From: Acidobacteriota bacterium
GTDB lineage: Bacteria > Acidobacteriota > Thermoanaerobaculia > Gp7-AA8
DNA: 8,396 nucleotides
Direction of reading: 5' to 3'
Assembly (NCBI GenBank): GCA_003222375.1
Contig: QHVX01000058.1
Location: 1 to 8,396 of the forward strand
Shown here piece after piece: positions 1 to 6,313 of this stretch (its first letter is position 1; each line of letters starts with the position of its first letter). A program made the translations under genes and the position numbers. Under the pieces are notes generated by a model that worked only from the letters and a program-made list of their open reading frames with translations, did not search any database and was not told the DNA's origin.

Positions 1-496
1 GATTCTGATTTTCCTGATCGCGAAGCGTCATCCGACGCTGGCGGCGTTCGGCATCGTTTATCTCGTTCTTGCGCTCAGCAGCCGGCGATTCCTTGTCCCT
101 GCGATTCCGCTGCTGATCATCGCAGGCGCGATCGCAGCCACTGAGATGCGGAAAGCAGCGGCGGTCATCGCGATCGCGGCCACGCTCGCGCCTCCGATCG
201 CGTACGACGTTTACGTGGGGCCGGCTCTCAGCCGGCCGCCTGAGAGGCGGCTCTACGAAGTCGCCGAAGAGATTCGCCCATTCCCGCCCGGCCGGGTGCT
301 CGCGCCGTGGTGGATGGGGCATGCAATCGATGTCATCGGCAGACATCCGGTCGTGATCGACAATTTCGGTTCGATGCCCGATGAGGCGCTATTCGCGCGG
401 GCCAGCGCGGCATTGCGCGACCGCGATTTCGCCTGGTGCCGTGCGCACGACATTCGCTACGTCGTCATTGGCAGGCAGGTGGTGCAACTGCGATGA
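1..496 (+). CDS. C-terminal part of a GT-C/STT3-like multi-pass membrane protein (5' end outside window)
   Basis: The frame is open from base 2 and ends at TGA 494-496; an ATG at 146 is internal, since hydrophobic coding sequence runs upstream of it without a stop. The visible 164 residues begin with two or three membrane segments (ILIFLIAK..., a stretch ending ALSSRRFLVPAIPLLIIAGAIAA, then AAAVIAIAATLAPPIAY). A soluble, probably periplasmic tail follows, containing RVLAPWWMGHAIDVIGRHP, then VVIDNFGSMPDEALF and RDRDFAWCRAHDIRYVVIG. A Trp-Trp pair followed by Gly and later a DN(F/x) element is reminiscent of the WWDYG region of STT3-type oligosaccharyltransferases and related GT-C glycosyltransferases, but the Asp-Tyr of that motif is replaced here by Met-Gly-His. 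The GT-C assignment is an inference from topology and this motif; the catalytic first loop is not in the window. The stop overlaps the next gene's start, so the two are cotranscribed and probably translationally coupled. Confidence 0.6.
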   Translation, partial: ILIFLIAKRHPTLAAFGIVYLVLALSSRRFLVPAIPLLIIAGAIAATEMRKAAAVIAIAATLAPPIAYDVYVGPALSRPPERRLYEVAEEIRPFPPGRVLAPWWMGHAIDVIGRHPVVIDNFGSMPDEALFARASAALRDRDFAWCRAHDIRYVVIGRQVVQLR

Positions 497-1956
497 ACAT
501 CTTCGAGGAGTGGTTCGGCCCCGATTTCAGCAAACCGTCGTTTCTCGTCGGACGCTGGATCTGGCTGCGCGCGCTCGGCGGAATCTTTTTCAGCGCGTTC
601 TACTCGCTCTACTTTCAGATCCACGGGCTCATCGGACCCAACGGACTGCTGTCGGCCGAGGCATATCTCGAGGCCGTGCGCCACATGATTGGATGGAAAA
701 AGTATTGGTACATCCCGTCGCTACTGTGGATCGATGCGAGCGACCGCGCGCTCGATGTTTTGGTCTGGACAGGTCTGGCAGCATCGGTGGCGATCCTCTT
801 CAATCTCTGGCCGCGCGTCAGCATCGCAGTGGCGGGTATTTGCTTCTTGTCGTTCATCGCCGTCGCGCAGGACTTTGCGTCGTATCAATCCGACGGCATG
901 CTGCTCGAGGCGGCGCTGCTTTCGATTTTCCTCGCGCCGCGCGGATTGCGGCCTGGACTGGCGGCCGCTCAGCCGCCCTCGAAGGCGAGCCTCTTCATGC
1001 TGCGATGGGAATGGTTCCGCATCTATTTCGAATCGGGCGTCGTGAAATTTCTCAGCGGCGAGCCCCAGTGGCGCAATCTGACTGCGATGGACAAGTACTA
1101 CGAGAATGGGCCGCTGCCCACCTGGATCGGATGGTACGTGCAGCATTGGCCGCACGGATTCCACGCCGGCACCGCAGCATTAACGCTGATCGCCGAGCTG
1201 TTCATCGCGTGGCTGGCGTTCTTTCCGAAATGGTCGAAGCGGATCGCATTCATCCTCACCACACCGCTGCAGATCGGAATCATCCTGACGGCGAACTACG
1301 CGTTTCTAAATTACCTCGTGTTGTCGCTGGGATTTTTGTTGCTCGATGATGATGTCTTTCGTCTGCGTGCCGCTGAGGTCAGCGGCGCTCCACAAAAGCC
1401 CAGTTACGCGGCGACTGTCGTGCTGCCGGTCATTTTCGTCACGACAATCGCGGCGTTCTTTATGCCGGCGACGTTTCTCGAACCATTCCGCGTCGCGAAC
1501 CGCTATGGCCTGTTCGCGGTCATGACCCGCGCGCGATACGAAATCGAGTTTCAGGGAACGGCCGACGGCAAGACGTGGATCGCGTATCCATTCCCATACA
1601 AACCGCAGGACGTTCGCAAAGCGCCCGGCATCTACGCGCCGTATCAGCCGCGTTTCGAGTGGAACCTCTGGTTCGCATCCCTAGGCACGTGGCTCGACAA
1701 CCGATGGGTCCTCAACACCGAAGTGCGACTGCTGCAGAATCAGCGGGCGGTATTGCAATTGTTTGCCGGGAATCCGTTCGCCGGAAAACCGCCCATCGCT
1801 GTCCGCGCGATGCAGTGGCAGTATTGGTTCACGTCGGTCGAGGAGCGACGAAAAACAGGCGCCTGGTGGCGGCGCGAGCTCGTCGGGCAGTACGCCCCGA
1901 CCGCCCGAAGAATGCCCGACGGCACGATCGAGATCGAAACGGAATCGTCACCCTGA
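493..1956 (+). CDS. Lipase maturation factor (LMF1) family multi-pass membrane protein
   Basis: This 487-residue protein carries the hallmark blocks of the LMF family. They are a Q-x-HGLIGPNGLL segment after the first helix (42-53), the stretch RWEWFRIYFESGVVKFLSGE (171-190) followed by PQWRNLTAM and a KYYENGPLPT-IGWY block (191-215), TANYAFLNYL (266-275), and a soluble tail with ANRYGLFAVMTRARYEIEFQG (335-355), YPFPYKP and PRFEWNLWFA (386-395). About eight membrane helices are visible (near 20-42, 72-101, 106-125, 135-150, 226-245, 250-267, 268-286, 304-325). Vertebrate LMF1 helps lipases fold in the ER; the role of bacterial homologues is not established, so the name reports homology only. 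The start is ATG 493: it lies in an ATGA overlap with the preceding stop, has AGGTGG at 478-483 with 9-nt spacing, and starts the family-like N-terminus. An in-frame ATG at 436 would add 19 unrelated residues overlapping the upstream gene. The TGA at 1954-1956 lies inside the palindrome that begins at 1947. Confidence 0.9.
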   Translation: MNIFEEWFGPDFSKPSFLVGRWIWLRALGGIFFSAFYSLYFQIHGLIGPNGLLSAEAYLEAVRHMIGWKKYWYIPSLLWIDASDRALDVLVWTGLAASVAILFNLWPRVSIAVAGICFLSFIAVAQDFASYQSDGMLLEAALLSIFLAPRGLRPGLAAAQPPSKASLFMLRWEWFRIYFESGVVKFLSGEPQWRNLTAMDKYYENGPLPTWIGWYVQHWPHGFHAGTAALTLIAELFIAWLAFFPKWSKRIAFILTTPLQIGIILTANYAFLNYLVLSLGFLLLDDDVFRLRAAEVSGAPQKPSYAATVVLPVIFVTTIAAFFMPATFLEPFRVANRYGLFAVMTRARYEIEFQGTADGKTWIAYPFPYKPQDVRKAPGIYAPYQPRFEWNLWFASLGTWLDNRWVLNTEVRLLQNQRAVLQLFAGNPFAGKPPIAVRAMQWQYWFTSVEERRKTGAWWRRELVGQYAPTARRMPDGTIEIETESSP

Positions 1957-2025
1957 CGCGGAGCGTAGCGAAGCGGAAGGGTCTCGTCGATGAGATCCTT
2001 CGCCGACTGCGCGGCTCAGGATGAC
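1947..2025. repeat. Imperfect palindromic (REP-like) intergenic repeat, possible bidirectional terminator
   Basis: The outer arms are GTCACCCTGA (1947-1956) and TCAGGATGAC (2016-2025), complementary at 9 of 10 positions. The inner arms GAAGGGTCTC and GAGATCCTTC (ending at 2001) are also complementary at 9 of 10 and enclose a short GTCGAT loop. Between the arms lies the GC-rich GGAGCGTAGCGAAG / CGACTGCGCGGC sequence. From general knowledge, a 'GTCATCCTGAGCG...GCGAAGGATCTC' palindrome is a common dispersed element in several GC-rich bacterial phyla; this copy matches that pattern. It fills the whole gap between the convergent LMF and aminopeptidase frames, overlaps the last codons of LMF and abuts the distal peptidase stop (2026-2028). 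A folded transcript could act as a terminator or mRNA stabiliser on either strand. No T-run follows, so it is not a textbook intrinsic terminator. Confidence 0.7.
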
Positions 2026-2172
2026 CTACTGAGATGCCATGAAGCGCTCGATGTCGGCGGACGTCCGAGGTGCGGCGCCGCTGAGAAGACGGGCGCCGTC
2101 GTTCGTGATCAAGATCTCATCCTCGATTCGAACGCCGATCCCGTTGTAGCGATCGAGTGCCTTCGCGATCTA
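2026..2172 (-). pseudogene. pepP: C-terminal remainder of the Xaa-Pro aminopeptidase beyond an in-frame TAG
   Basis: Reading the peptidase frame past the TAG at 2170-2172 gives 47 further codons to a second TAG at 2026-2028. The sequence starts IAKALDRYNGIGVRIEDEIL and ends DIERFMASQ. It contains the GxGVRIED element that in M24B peptidases supplies the last metal-binding glutamate (Glu406 in E. coli PepP; Glu447 here if the stop is counted as codon 431). The frame, codon usage and family motif are intact right up to and beyond the stop, with no frameshift. The stop is therefore a single-codon lesion, a sequencing or assembly error, or a readthrough/recoding site. It is unlikely to be expressed alone: there is no start codon or ribosome-binding site at its beginning. 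Confidence 0.85.
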
Positions 2173-3462
2173 GGCCTGCTCGTCTTTGCTGAGCGCGCGA
2201 TAAGTCTCGCTCTTCAGAATGTCGTCGCGCCGCACATAGATCCCCGGCTCGTCGGTGAGGATCATTCCCGCCTCGAGCGGACGGCCCCGATCCCAGACGT
2301 CGTGCACTGCGAGACCGATATGGTGACCCACCAAATATGGAAGGTACATCCGCACCTGTTTCGGATCGTTTTTCGACGCCAGTCCGAGCTTCACGAGCTC
2401 CTTGCCCATCGCGTCGACGGTTTTGCGATCGACGTCGACCCACAAAGTTCCAGGGCGCATCGTGGCGAGCGTCGCCTCCTGCGCGGCATAGACCGCGTCG
2501 TAGATCGCGTGCTGATCCGCCGAAAACTTTCCGCTCACCGGGTACGTCCTCGTCGTATCGGCGGCATACCCTTCCACTTCGGCGCCAACATCGGTGAGCA
2601 TGAGACTGTTGCGATCGATCGGAGCATCATTCACATCGTAGTGCAACGTCGTCGCATTCGCGCCTGCCGCAACGATCGACGGATAGGCAGGACAGCAGGC
2701 GCCCATCTCGCCGAATGCCGATTCGATCACCGACTGCACGTCGCGCTCGTTCGTCGCAGTTTTCGCTCGCTTCATCCCCGCCTTCTGTCCGGCGAGGCTG
2801 ATATCGATCGCGCGCTGCATGAGCGCGATCTCGGCGGGACTCTTGACCTCGCGCATGGCGATGAGAATCGGCGTCGCGTTGCGAAGCCGGACGTCGGGAT
2901 GCGTGACTCGAAGCTCGTCGACGAACGCTTGCTGCGCCGTCTGTTCCTCGGTGCCGAGGAGCAGCCAGACTTCGGCGTTGCCGGATCGCACCGTGTTGTA
3001 GAACGACGGCATCGCCCGGGCGTACGTCGAATCTCCCCACGGACCCCCACCAAATGCTGCGTTGATGAAAACGCGGAATCGTCCGGCCGATTCGACTCTC
3101 GCGATTTCGCTGCGCGCGGTGATCTCATCGTGCGTCGCGATGTGACCGGTCCACATTTCCTGTCGCGGATTGATGTCGCGAACGAAGAGGACCTCGCGCA
3201 AGTCGGTTTCGCCAGCAATCATCACCAGTGTGGCGTCGGGTTGATCCATGCCGGTGAGGTAGAGCATCGTGTCGCCTTGCCGGAAGGGGTACTCGATGTC
3301 CATGTCGCGCGCTTTTAGCTTGCCCGAAAACACGATCAGCATCGCATTGGGCCCGATTTCTTTTGCGAGGCGCGCGCGGCGCGCCTGATATTCAGACGCC
3401 GGAATGGCTGCGCCAAAAAGTGTTTGAGCGGAGAAGAAAAGAAGCGCCACGATTCGCATCAT
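2170..3462 (-). CDS. pepP: Secreted Xaa-Pro aminopeptidase (peptidase family M24B), truncated by an in-frame amber stop
   Basis: The enzyme would remove N-terminal residues preceding proline, using a two-metal 'pita-bread' site. The 430 residues before the stop show a signal peptide (MMRIVALLFFSAQTLFGAA, 1-19), an N-terminal creatinase-like domain (about 20-200) and the M24 catalytic domain. Visible catalytic residues are His274 (TLHYDVND), metal ligands Asp291 (LTDVG) and Asp302 (YAADTTRT), His380 (VGHHIGLAVHD), His387, and Glu405 (TDEPGIYV). The fifth ligand, Glu447 of GVRIED, lies beyond a TAG at 2170-2172, so the protein ending at 430 should be inactive unless the stop is read through or is an error. 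The full frame would be 478 codons, 2026-3462. The start ATG overlaps the TGA of the upstream PD40 gene (ATGA), indicating coupled translation; there is no Shine-Dalgarno sequence. A TAAGAT hexamer lies 7 nt upstream. The signal peptide suggests a periplasmic or exported enzyme rather than the cytosolic E. coli form. Confidence 0.9.
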   Translation of the reverse strand: MMRIVALLFFSAQTLFGAAIPASEYQARRARLAKEIGPNAMLIVFSGKLKARDMDIEYPFRQGDTMLYLTGMDQPDATLVMIAGETDLREVLFVRDINPRQEMWTGHIATHDEITARSEIARVESAGRFRVFINAAFGGGPWGDSTYARAMPSFYNTVRSGNAEVWLLLGTEEQTAQQAFVDELRVTHPDVRLRNATPILIAMREVKSPAEIALMQRAIDISLAGQKAGMKRAKTATNERDVQSVIESAFGEMGACCPAYPSIVAAGANATTLHYDVNDAPIDRNSLMLTDVGAEVEGYAADTTRTYPVSGKFSADQHAIYDAVYAAQEATLATMRPGTLWVDVDRKTVDAMGKELVKLGLASKNDPKQVRMYLPYLVGHHIGLAVHDVWDRGRPLEAGMILTDEPGIYVRRDDILKSETYRALSKDEQA

Positions 3463-4451
3463 GGCGCGTATCTTAGCCGGAGCTCTTTGACCGGCGATAT
3501 CTTGATGCGGGTGCTCACGTAAATGTCAGAGCCACCTTGTCCACCGGGACGAGCCGAGGTAAAAAAGAGTTCAGTGCCGTCCCACGAAATTGCGGGACCT
3601 CCATCGTTCGACGCGCTGTTGACATTTGGCAGCAATGCCGGAATGGACCACCGATCCAATGTCCTTGCCCGAGTCGAAAACCACAAATCGCGCGCGTCGC
3701 CGCCGAATCCGCCGGGACGCTCACTCGATAGAATCATCTCCAGGCCGTCGTGGCGGATGGCGGTGCGCGTATCGCGATATGGAGTAGTACTGAGCTCGTT
3801 GACTCTGGTGACCGATCCCCATATCCCATCTGCGCCCAACTCAGCGGTGTAGATATCGAAATCGCCCAGCATCGTGGGTTGGTCGCTGCGCGTGAAATAG
3901 AGCAGAGTCGCGCCGGTCGCAGCATCCGCAAAATGGTTCGGACCCGCATCGGTGTTCGGCGTGTTCACGAGAAACGTGCTTCCGACTCCGCCGCAAACGA
4001 GCGGCGCGTCGGCATCGCGGCCGAAAAGATTCAGATTGCGAGGCGGTCCCCAACCTAAATCGTCCCGTCGATTTTTGCGATCGGCATAGTAGATGTCTCC
4101 CCCTCCGCAGCCGCCGTCGCGGAAGCTGTGAAAGAAGAGCCGATAGCCGTCAGCCGTGAGATTCGGGGCGAGGTCATTGGCGCTGGAGTTGATGCTGCAG
4201 CCGAGGTTGACCGGCGCCTCCCATGGCGAATCGGTGCTGGCGCGCTGCGACACCCATAGGTCCGATCCTCCACAACCACCCGGACGATTCGAAGCGAAGT
4301 ATAGACTCAGTCCATCCTTTGAGATTGCCGGATGCTGCTCGTCTGAAGACGAGTTGATCTGACTCACATTGACGGGCACGGACCACTCGGAGAATTGCTG
4401 CGCCGATGCCGCTGAAGCCATCAGAACGAGACATAACAAACTTTTTTTCAT
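3459..4451 (-). CDS. Secreted PD40 (WD40-like) beta-propeller repeat protein
   Basis: This 330-residue exported protein starts with a clear signal peptide, MKKSLLCLVLMASAASA, with likely cleavage after residue 17. The rest is a series of propeller-blade repeats built on the pattern [N-S/T-x-x-x-D-x-x-P-x-I-x-x-DG-x-x-L-x-F-x-S-x-R-PGG-x-GG-x-D-I/L-Y/W-x-S-x-R]. Well-preserved copies are INSSSDEQHPAISKDG...GGSDLWVSQR, INSSANDLAPNLTADG...GGGDIYYADR, STTPYRDTRTAIRHDG...ARDLWFSTR and NSASNDGGPAISWDG...GGSDIYVSTR, with a degenerate one (ATLLYFTRSDQPTMLGDFDIY) in the middle: about five blades. PD40/TolB-like propellers usually bind proteins or glycans; the ligand here is unknown. The start at 4451 is favoured over an upstream ATG at 4499 because it begins the signal peptide and has AGGAGG 5 nt upstream. 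The stop overlaps the aminopeptidase start, making a two-gene operon. Confidence 0.88.
   Translation of the reverse strand: MKKSLLCLVLMASAASAQQFSEWSVPVNVSQINSSSDEQHPAISKDGLSLYFASNRPGGCGGSDLWVSQRASTDSPWEAPVNLGCSINSSANDLAPNLTADGYRLFFHSFRDGGCGGGDIYYADRKNRRDDLGWGPPRNLNLFGRDADAPLVCGGVGSTFLVNTPNTDAGPNHFADAATGATLLYFTRSDQPTMLGDFDIYTAELGADGIWGSVTRVNELSTTPYRDTRTAIRHDGLEMILSSERPGGFGGDARDLWFSTRARTLDRWSIPALLPNVNSASNDGGPAISWDGTELFFTSARPGGQGGSDIYVSTRIKISPVKELRLRYAP
3468..3479 (-). promoter_or_regulatory. Possible internal -10 element just upstream of the aminopeptidase start
   Basis: On the minus strand this reads CGGCTAAGATAC; the hexamer TAAGAT ends 7 nt before the ATG, so a transcript from it would begin at or next to the start codon (leaderless). 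The same 12 bases recur at 6937-6948 ahead of the other minus-strand start that lacks a Shine-Dalgarno sequence. No -35 match is evident, and here the bases also encode the last codons of the PD40 protein. Confidence 0.25.
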
Positions 4452-4579
4452 GACTCCCTCCTGCATACGAATGTCGGGTCGGAGCGTGGCGGTCTCCATG
4501 GACGCGGCTCAACACGCGGATGGAATCTGTCTAACCGGGTAATCGAGTGACGGGTATAGACTTGTAGCCGGCGGCCGCC
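4452..4579. promoter_or_regulatory. Divergent promoter region between the PD40/aminopeptidase operon and the TPR regulator
   Basis: These 128 bp separate two divergent start codons, so both promoters must lie here or in the opposing coding sequence. For the plus-strand regulator, TATAGA at 4555-4560 is a plausible -10 without a convincing -35. The hexamer CGGGTA occurs twice as a direct repeat (4536-4541 and 4551-4556), overlapping that -10; winged-helix regulators of the OmpR type often bind direct repeats, so it is a candidate operator, though the 15-bp period is not the usual 10-11. I cannot place a minus-strand promoter with confidence. No hairpin or T-run terminator is seen. Confidence 0.4.
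4457..4462 (-). promoter_or_regulatory. Ribosome-binding site of the PD40 gene
   Basis: AGGAGG on the minus strand, 5 nt before ATG 4451, is a consensus Shine-Dalgarno. It decides the start against the in-frame ATG at 4499. It is the only strong one in the window. Confidence 0.8.
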
Positions 4580-6313
4580 ATGGCCACTCCCGACATTTCG
4601 CGCCGCACCGCTCGCTTCGGCGACTTCGAGGCTGATTGCCTCTCCGGACAACTGCGCCATCACGGCACGCGCGTGCGACTTCCCGATCAGTCCTTCCGCA
4701 TGCTTCTGCTGCTGCTCGAGCGCGCGGGTGAAGTTGTGACGCGCGAAGAGCTGCGACGCGAGCTGTGGGCCGAAGACACGTTCGTCGATTTCGAAGCCGG
4801 CATGAACAGCGCCGTCAAGCGTCTGCGCGACGCCCTCGGCGATTCCGCCGACACGCCGCGTTTCGTCGAGACGCTGCCACGCCGCGGCTACCGTTTCATC
4901 GCGCCGGTCGAACTCCCCCATCTGGACACGCGGATCAAGTCGATCGCCGTGCTGCCGCTCGACAATCTCATCGGCGATCGCGCGCAGGATTTCTTCGTCG
5001 ACGGGATGACCGACGCTCTGATCACACGACTCGCGCAGATCGGTGCGCTCCGCGTCACGTCACGCACTTCGGTCATGCGCTACAGAGAGACCGACAAGCC
5101 CCTTCCGCAAGTCGCGCGTGAACTCAATGTCGATGCGGTCATCGAGGGCGCCGTCACGCGTTCCGGCGGGCGCGTTCGCATCACTGCCCAATTGGTCGAT
5201 GCACGGACGGACCAACATCTTTGGGCCAGAGAATACGAACGCGAGCTCACCGACATCCTGCTGCTGCAAGCCGAGGTGGCGCAGGCGATCGCCGATGAAA
5301 TTCAGATCAAGGTGACGCCGCAGGAGCAGGCGCGTTTAGCGACCGCGCGTCTCGTCAAACCGAAAGCGTACGAGGCCTATTTGCGTGGCCGCTTCCACTG
5401 GGATAAGCGCACCGAAGAAGGCATGCGGAAAGGCCTCGCGCTTTTCGAACAGGCGTTGGCGGAGGATCCGAGCTTCGCCTTGAGTCAGACCGGCGTCGCG
5501 GAGTGCTACAACATGCTCGGCTACTGGGGCGTCGCGCCGCCGCAGGAGGTTTCATCGAATGCGAAGGCCGCGGCGATGAAAGCGCTGGAGATTGATCCGA
5601 GTCTCGCCGAAGCGCATGCCGCACAAGGCTGGACGAAATTTGCGTACGACTGGGATTGGACGGCGGGCGAACGCGAATTCCGATACGCCATTGACCTGAA
5701 ATCGGGCTACACGACCGCGCATCAGTGGTATTCGCATCTGCTCATCTACCAGGGGCGCGTCGCCGAAGCGCTCACGCAGGTGGAACGCACACTCGAGCTC
5801 GAGCCTGTGTCGCTGGTCATGAACTCGAACAGCGCATTGATCTACATGTTGGCGCATGACTGCGACGAAACAATCGAACGCGCACGAAAAACTCTCGAGC
5901 TGGATCCGCATTTTTCACCTCCCTACATCTGGTTAGGCTGGGCATTGCAGAAGAAAAGCATGCACGACGAAGCGATTGATGCGCTCCGCCGCGCGGTCCC
6001 GTTATCCGGACACGGACCGCGATATCTCTCGGCACTCGGACATGCGTACGCGGCGAGCGATCAATCGTCCGAAGCGATCAAGATTTTGGTGCAGCTAGAA
6101 GCGATGGCGACAGAGCGCTATGTCTCCGCCTACGACTTCGCCGTAATCTACGCCGGCCTCGGCGACGTCGAGAAGACGTTCGCCGCGCTGGGCCGGGCGT
6201 ACGACGAGCGCGCGACGTGGCTGCCGATGATCAAAGCCGATCCGCGCTTCGAGTCGCTTCAAAGCGAGTCGAGATTCCTTAATCTGCTATCAAAGTTGGG
6301 GCTGGCCGCCTAA
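4580..6313 (+). CDS. Winged-helix DNA-binding / TolB-like / TPR-repeat regulator
   Basis: The 577-residue protein has three parts. Residues 12-110 form an OmpR/CadC-type winged helix (FGDFEADCLSGQLRHHGTRV, LPDQSF, GEVVTREELRRELWAED, MNSAVKRLRDALGD, FVETLPRRGYRFIAPV). Residues about 118-245 form a TolB-like/FlgO-like domain starting KSIAVLPLDN and including DFFVDGMTDALITRLAQIG, SRTSVMRYR, VDAVIEGAV and RITAQLVDA...HLWAREYER. From about 262 onward come TPR-type helical repeats, recognisable by AYLRGRFHW, ALAEDPSFA, KALEIDPSLAEAHAAQGW, TLELEPVS, TLELDPHFSPPYIWLGWAL and DALRRAVPLSG. This architecture is abundant in Acidobacteriota and relatives; no target is established. Unlike CadC there is no membrane segment, so it is probably cytoplasmic. 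The start is secure: an in-frame TAG at 4565-4567 leaves no other start upstream of ATG 4580. No clear Shine-Dalgarno precedes it. It lies divergent to the PD40 operon, its most obvious candidate target. Confidence 0.9.
   Translation: MATPDISRRTARFGDFEADCLSGQLRHHGTRVRLPDQSFRMLLLLLERAGEVVTREELRRELWAEDTFVDFEAGMNSAVKRLRDALGDSADTPRFVETLPRRGYRFIAPVELPHLDTRIKSIAVLPLDNLIGDRAQDFFVDGMTDALITRLAQIGALRVTSRTSVMRYRETDKPLPQVARELNVDAVIEGAVTRSGGRVRITAQLVDARTDQHLWAREYERELTDILLLQAEVAQAIADEIQIKVTPQEQARLATARLVKPKAYEAYLRGRFHWDKRTEEGMRKGLALFEQALAEDPSFALSQTGVAECYNMLGYWGVAPPQEVSSNAKAAAMKALEIDPSLAEAHAAQGWTKFAYDWDWTAGEREFRYAIDLKSGYTTAHQWYSHLLIYQGRVAEALTQVERTLELEPVSLVMNSNSALIYMLAHDCDETIERARKTLELDPHFSPPYIWLGWALQKKSMHDEAIDALRRAVPLSGHGPRYLSALGHAYAASDQSSEAIKILVQLEAMATERYVSAYDFAVIYAGLGDVEKTFAALGRAYDERATWLPMIKADPRFESLQSESRFLNLLSKLGLAA

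Noticed and set aside
381..1349. A 322-codon plus-strand frame inside the LMF gene
   Set aside because: It is Arg/Ala-rich and lacks family motifs; the overlapping LMF frame carries all conserved blocks.
2117..2443. A separate small minus-strand gene covering the peptidase C-terminus
   Set aside because: This open frame is in a different register from the conserved GVRIED tail and its translation is low-complexity Arg/Gly; the family sequence lies in the original peptidase frame.
1990..3318. A 442-codon open frame on the plus strand
   Set aside because: It is antisense to the aminopeptidase, whose signal peptide and catalytic motifs are unmistakable. Its translation is Arg/His-rich with no domain pattern, as expected for a shadow in GC-rich DNA.
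128..5292. Four copies of the palindromic octamer GCGATCGC (128-135, 170-177, 4974-4981, 5285-5292)
   Set aside because: All lie within coding sequence in a genome rich in CGATCG; codon preference and dinucleotide bias can explain them, and I cannot compute a proper background here.
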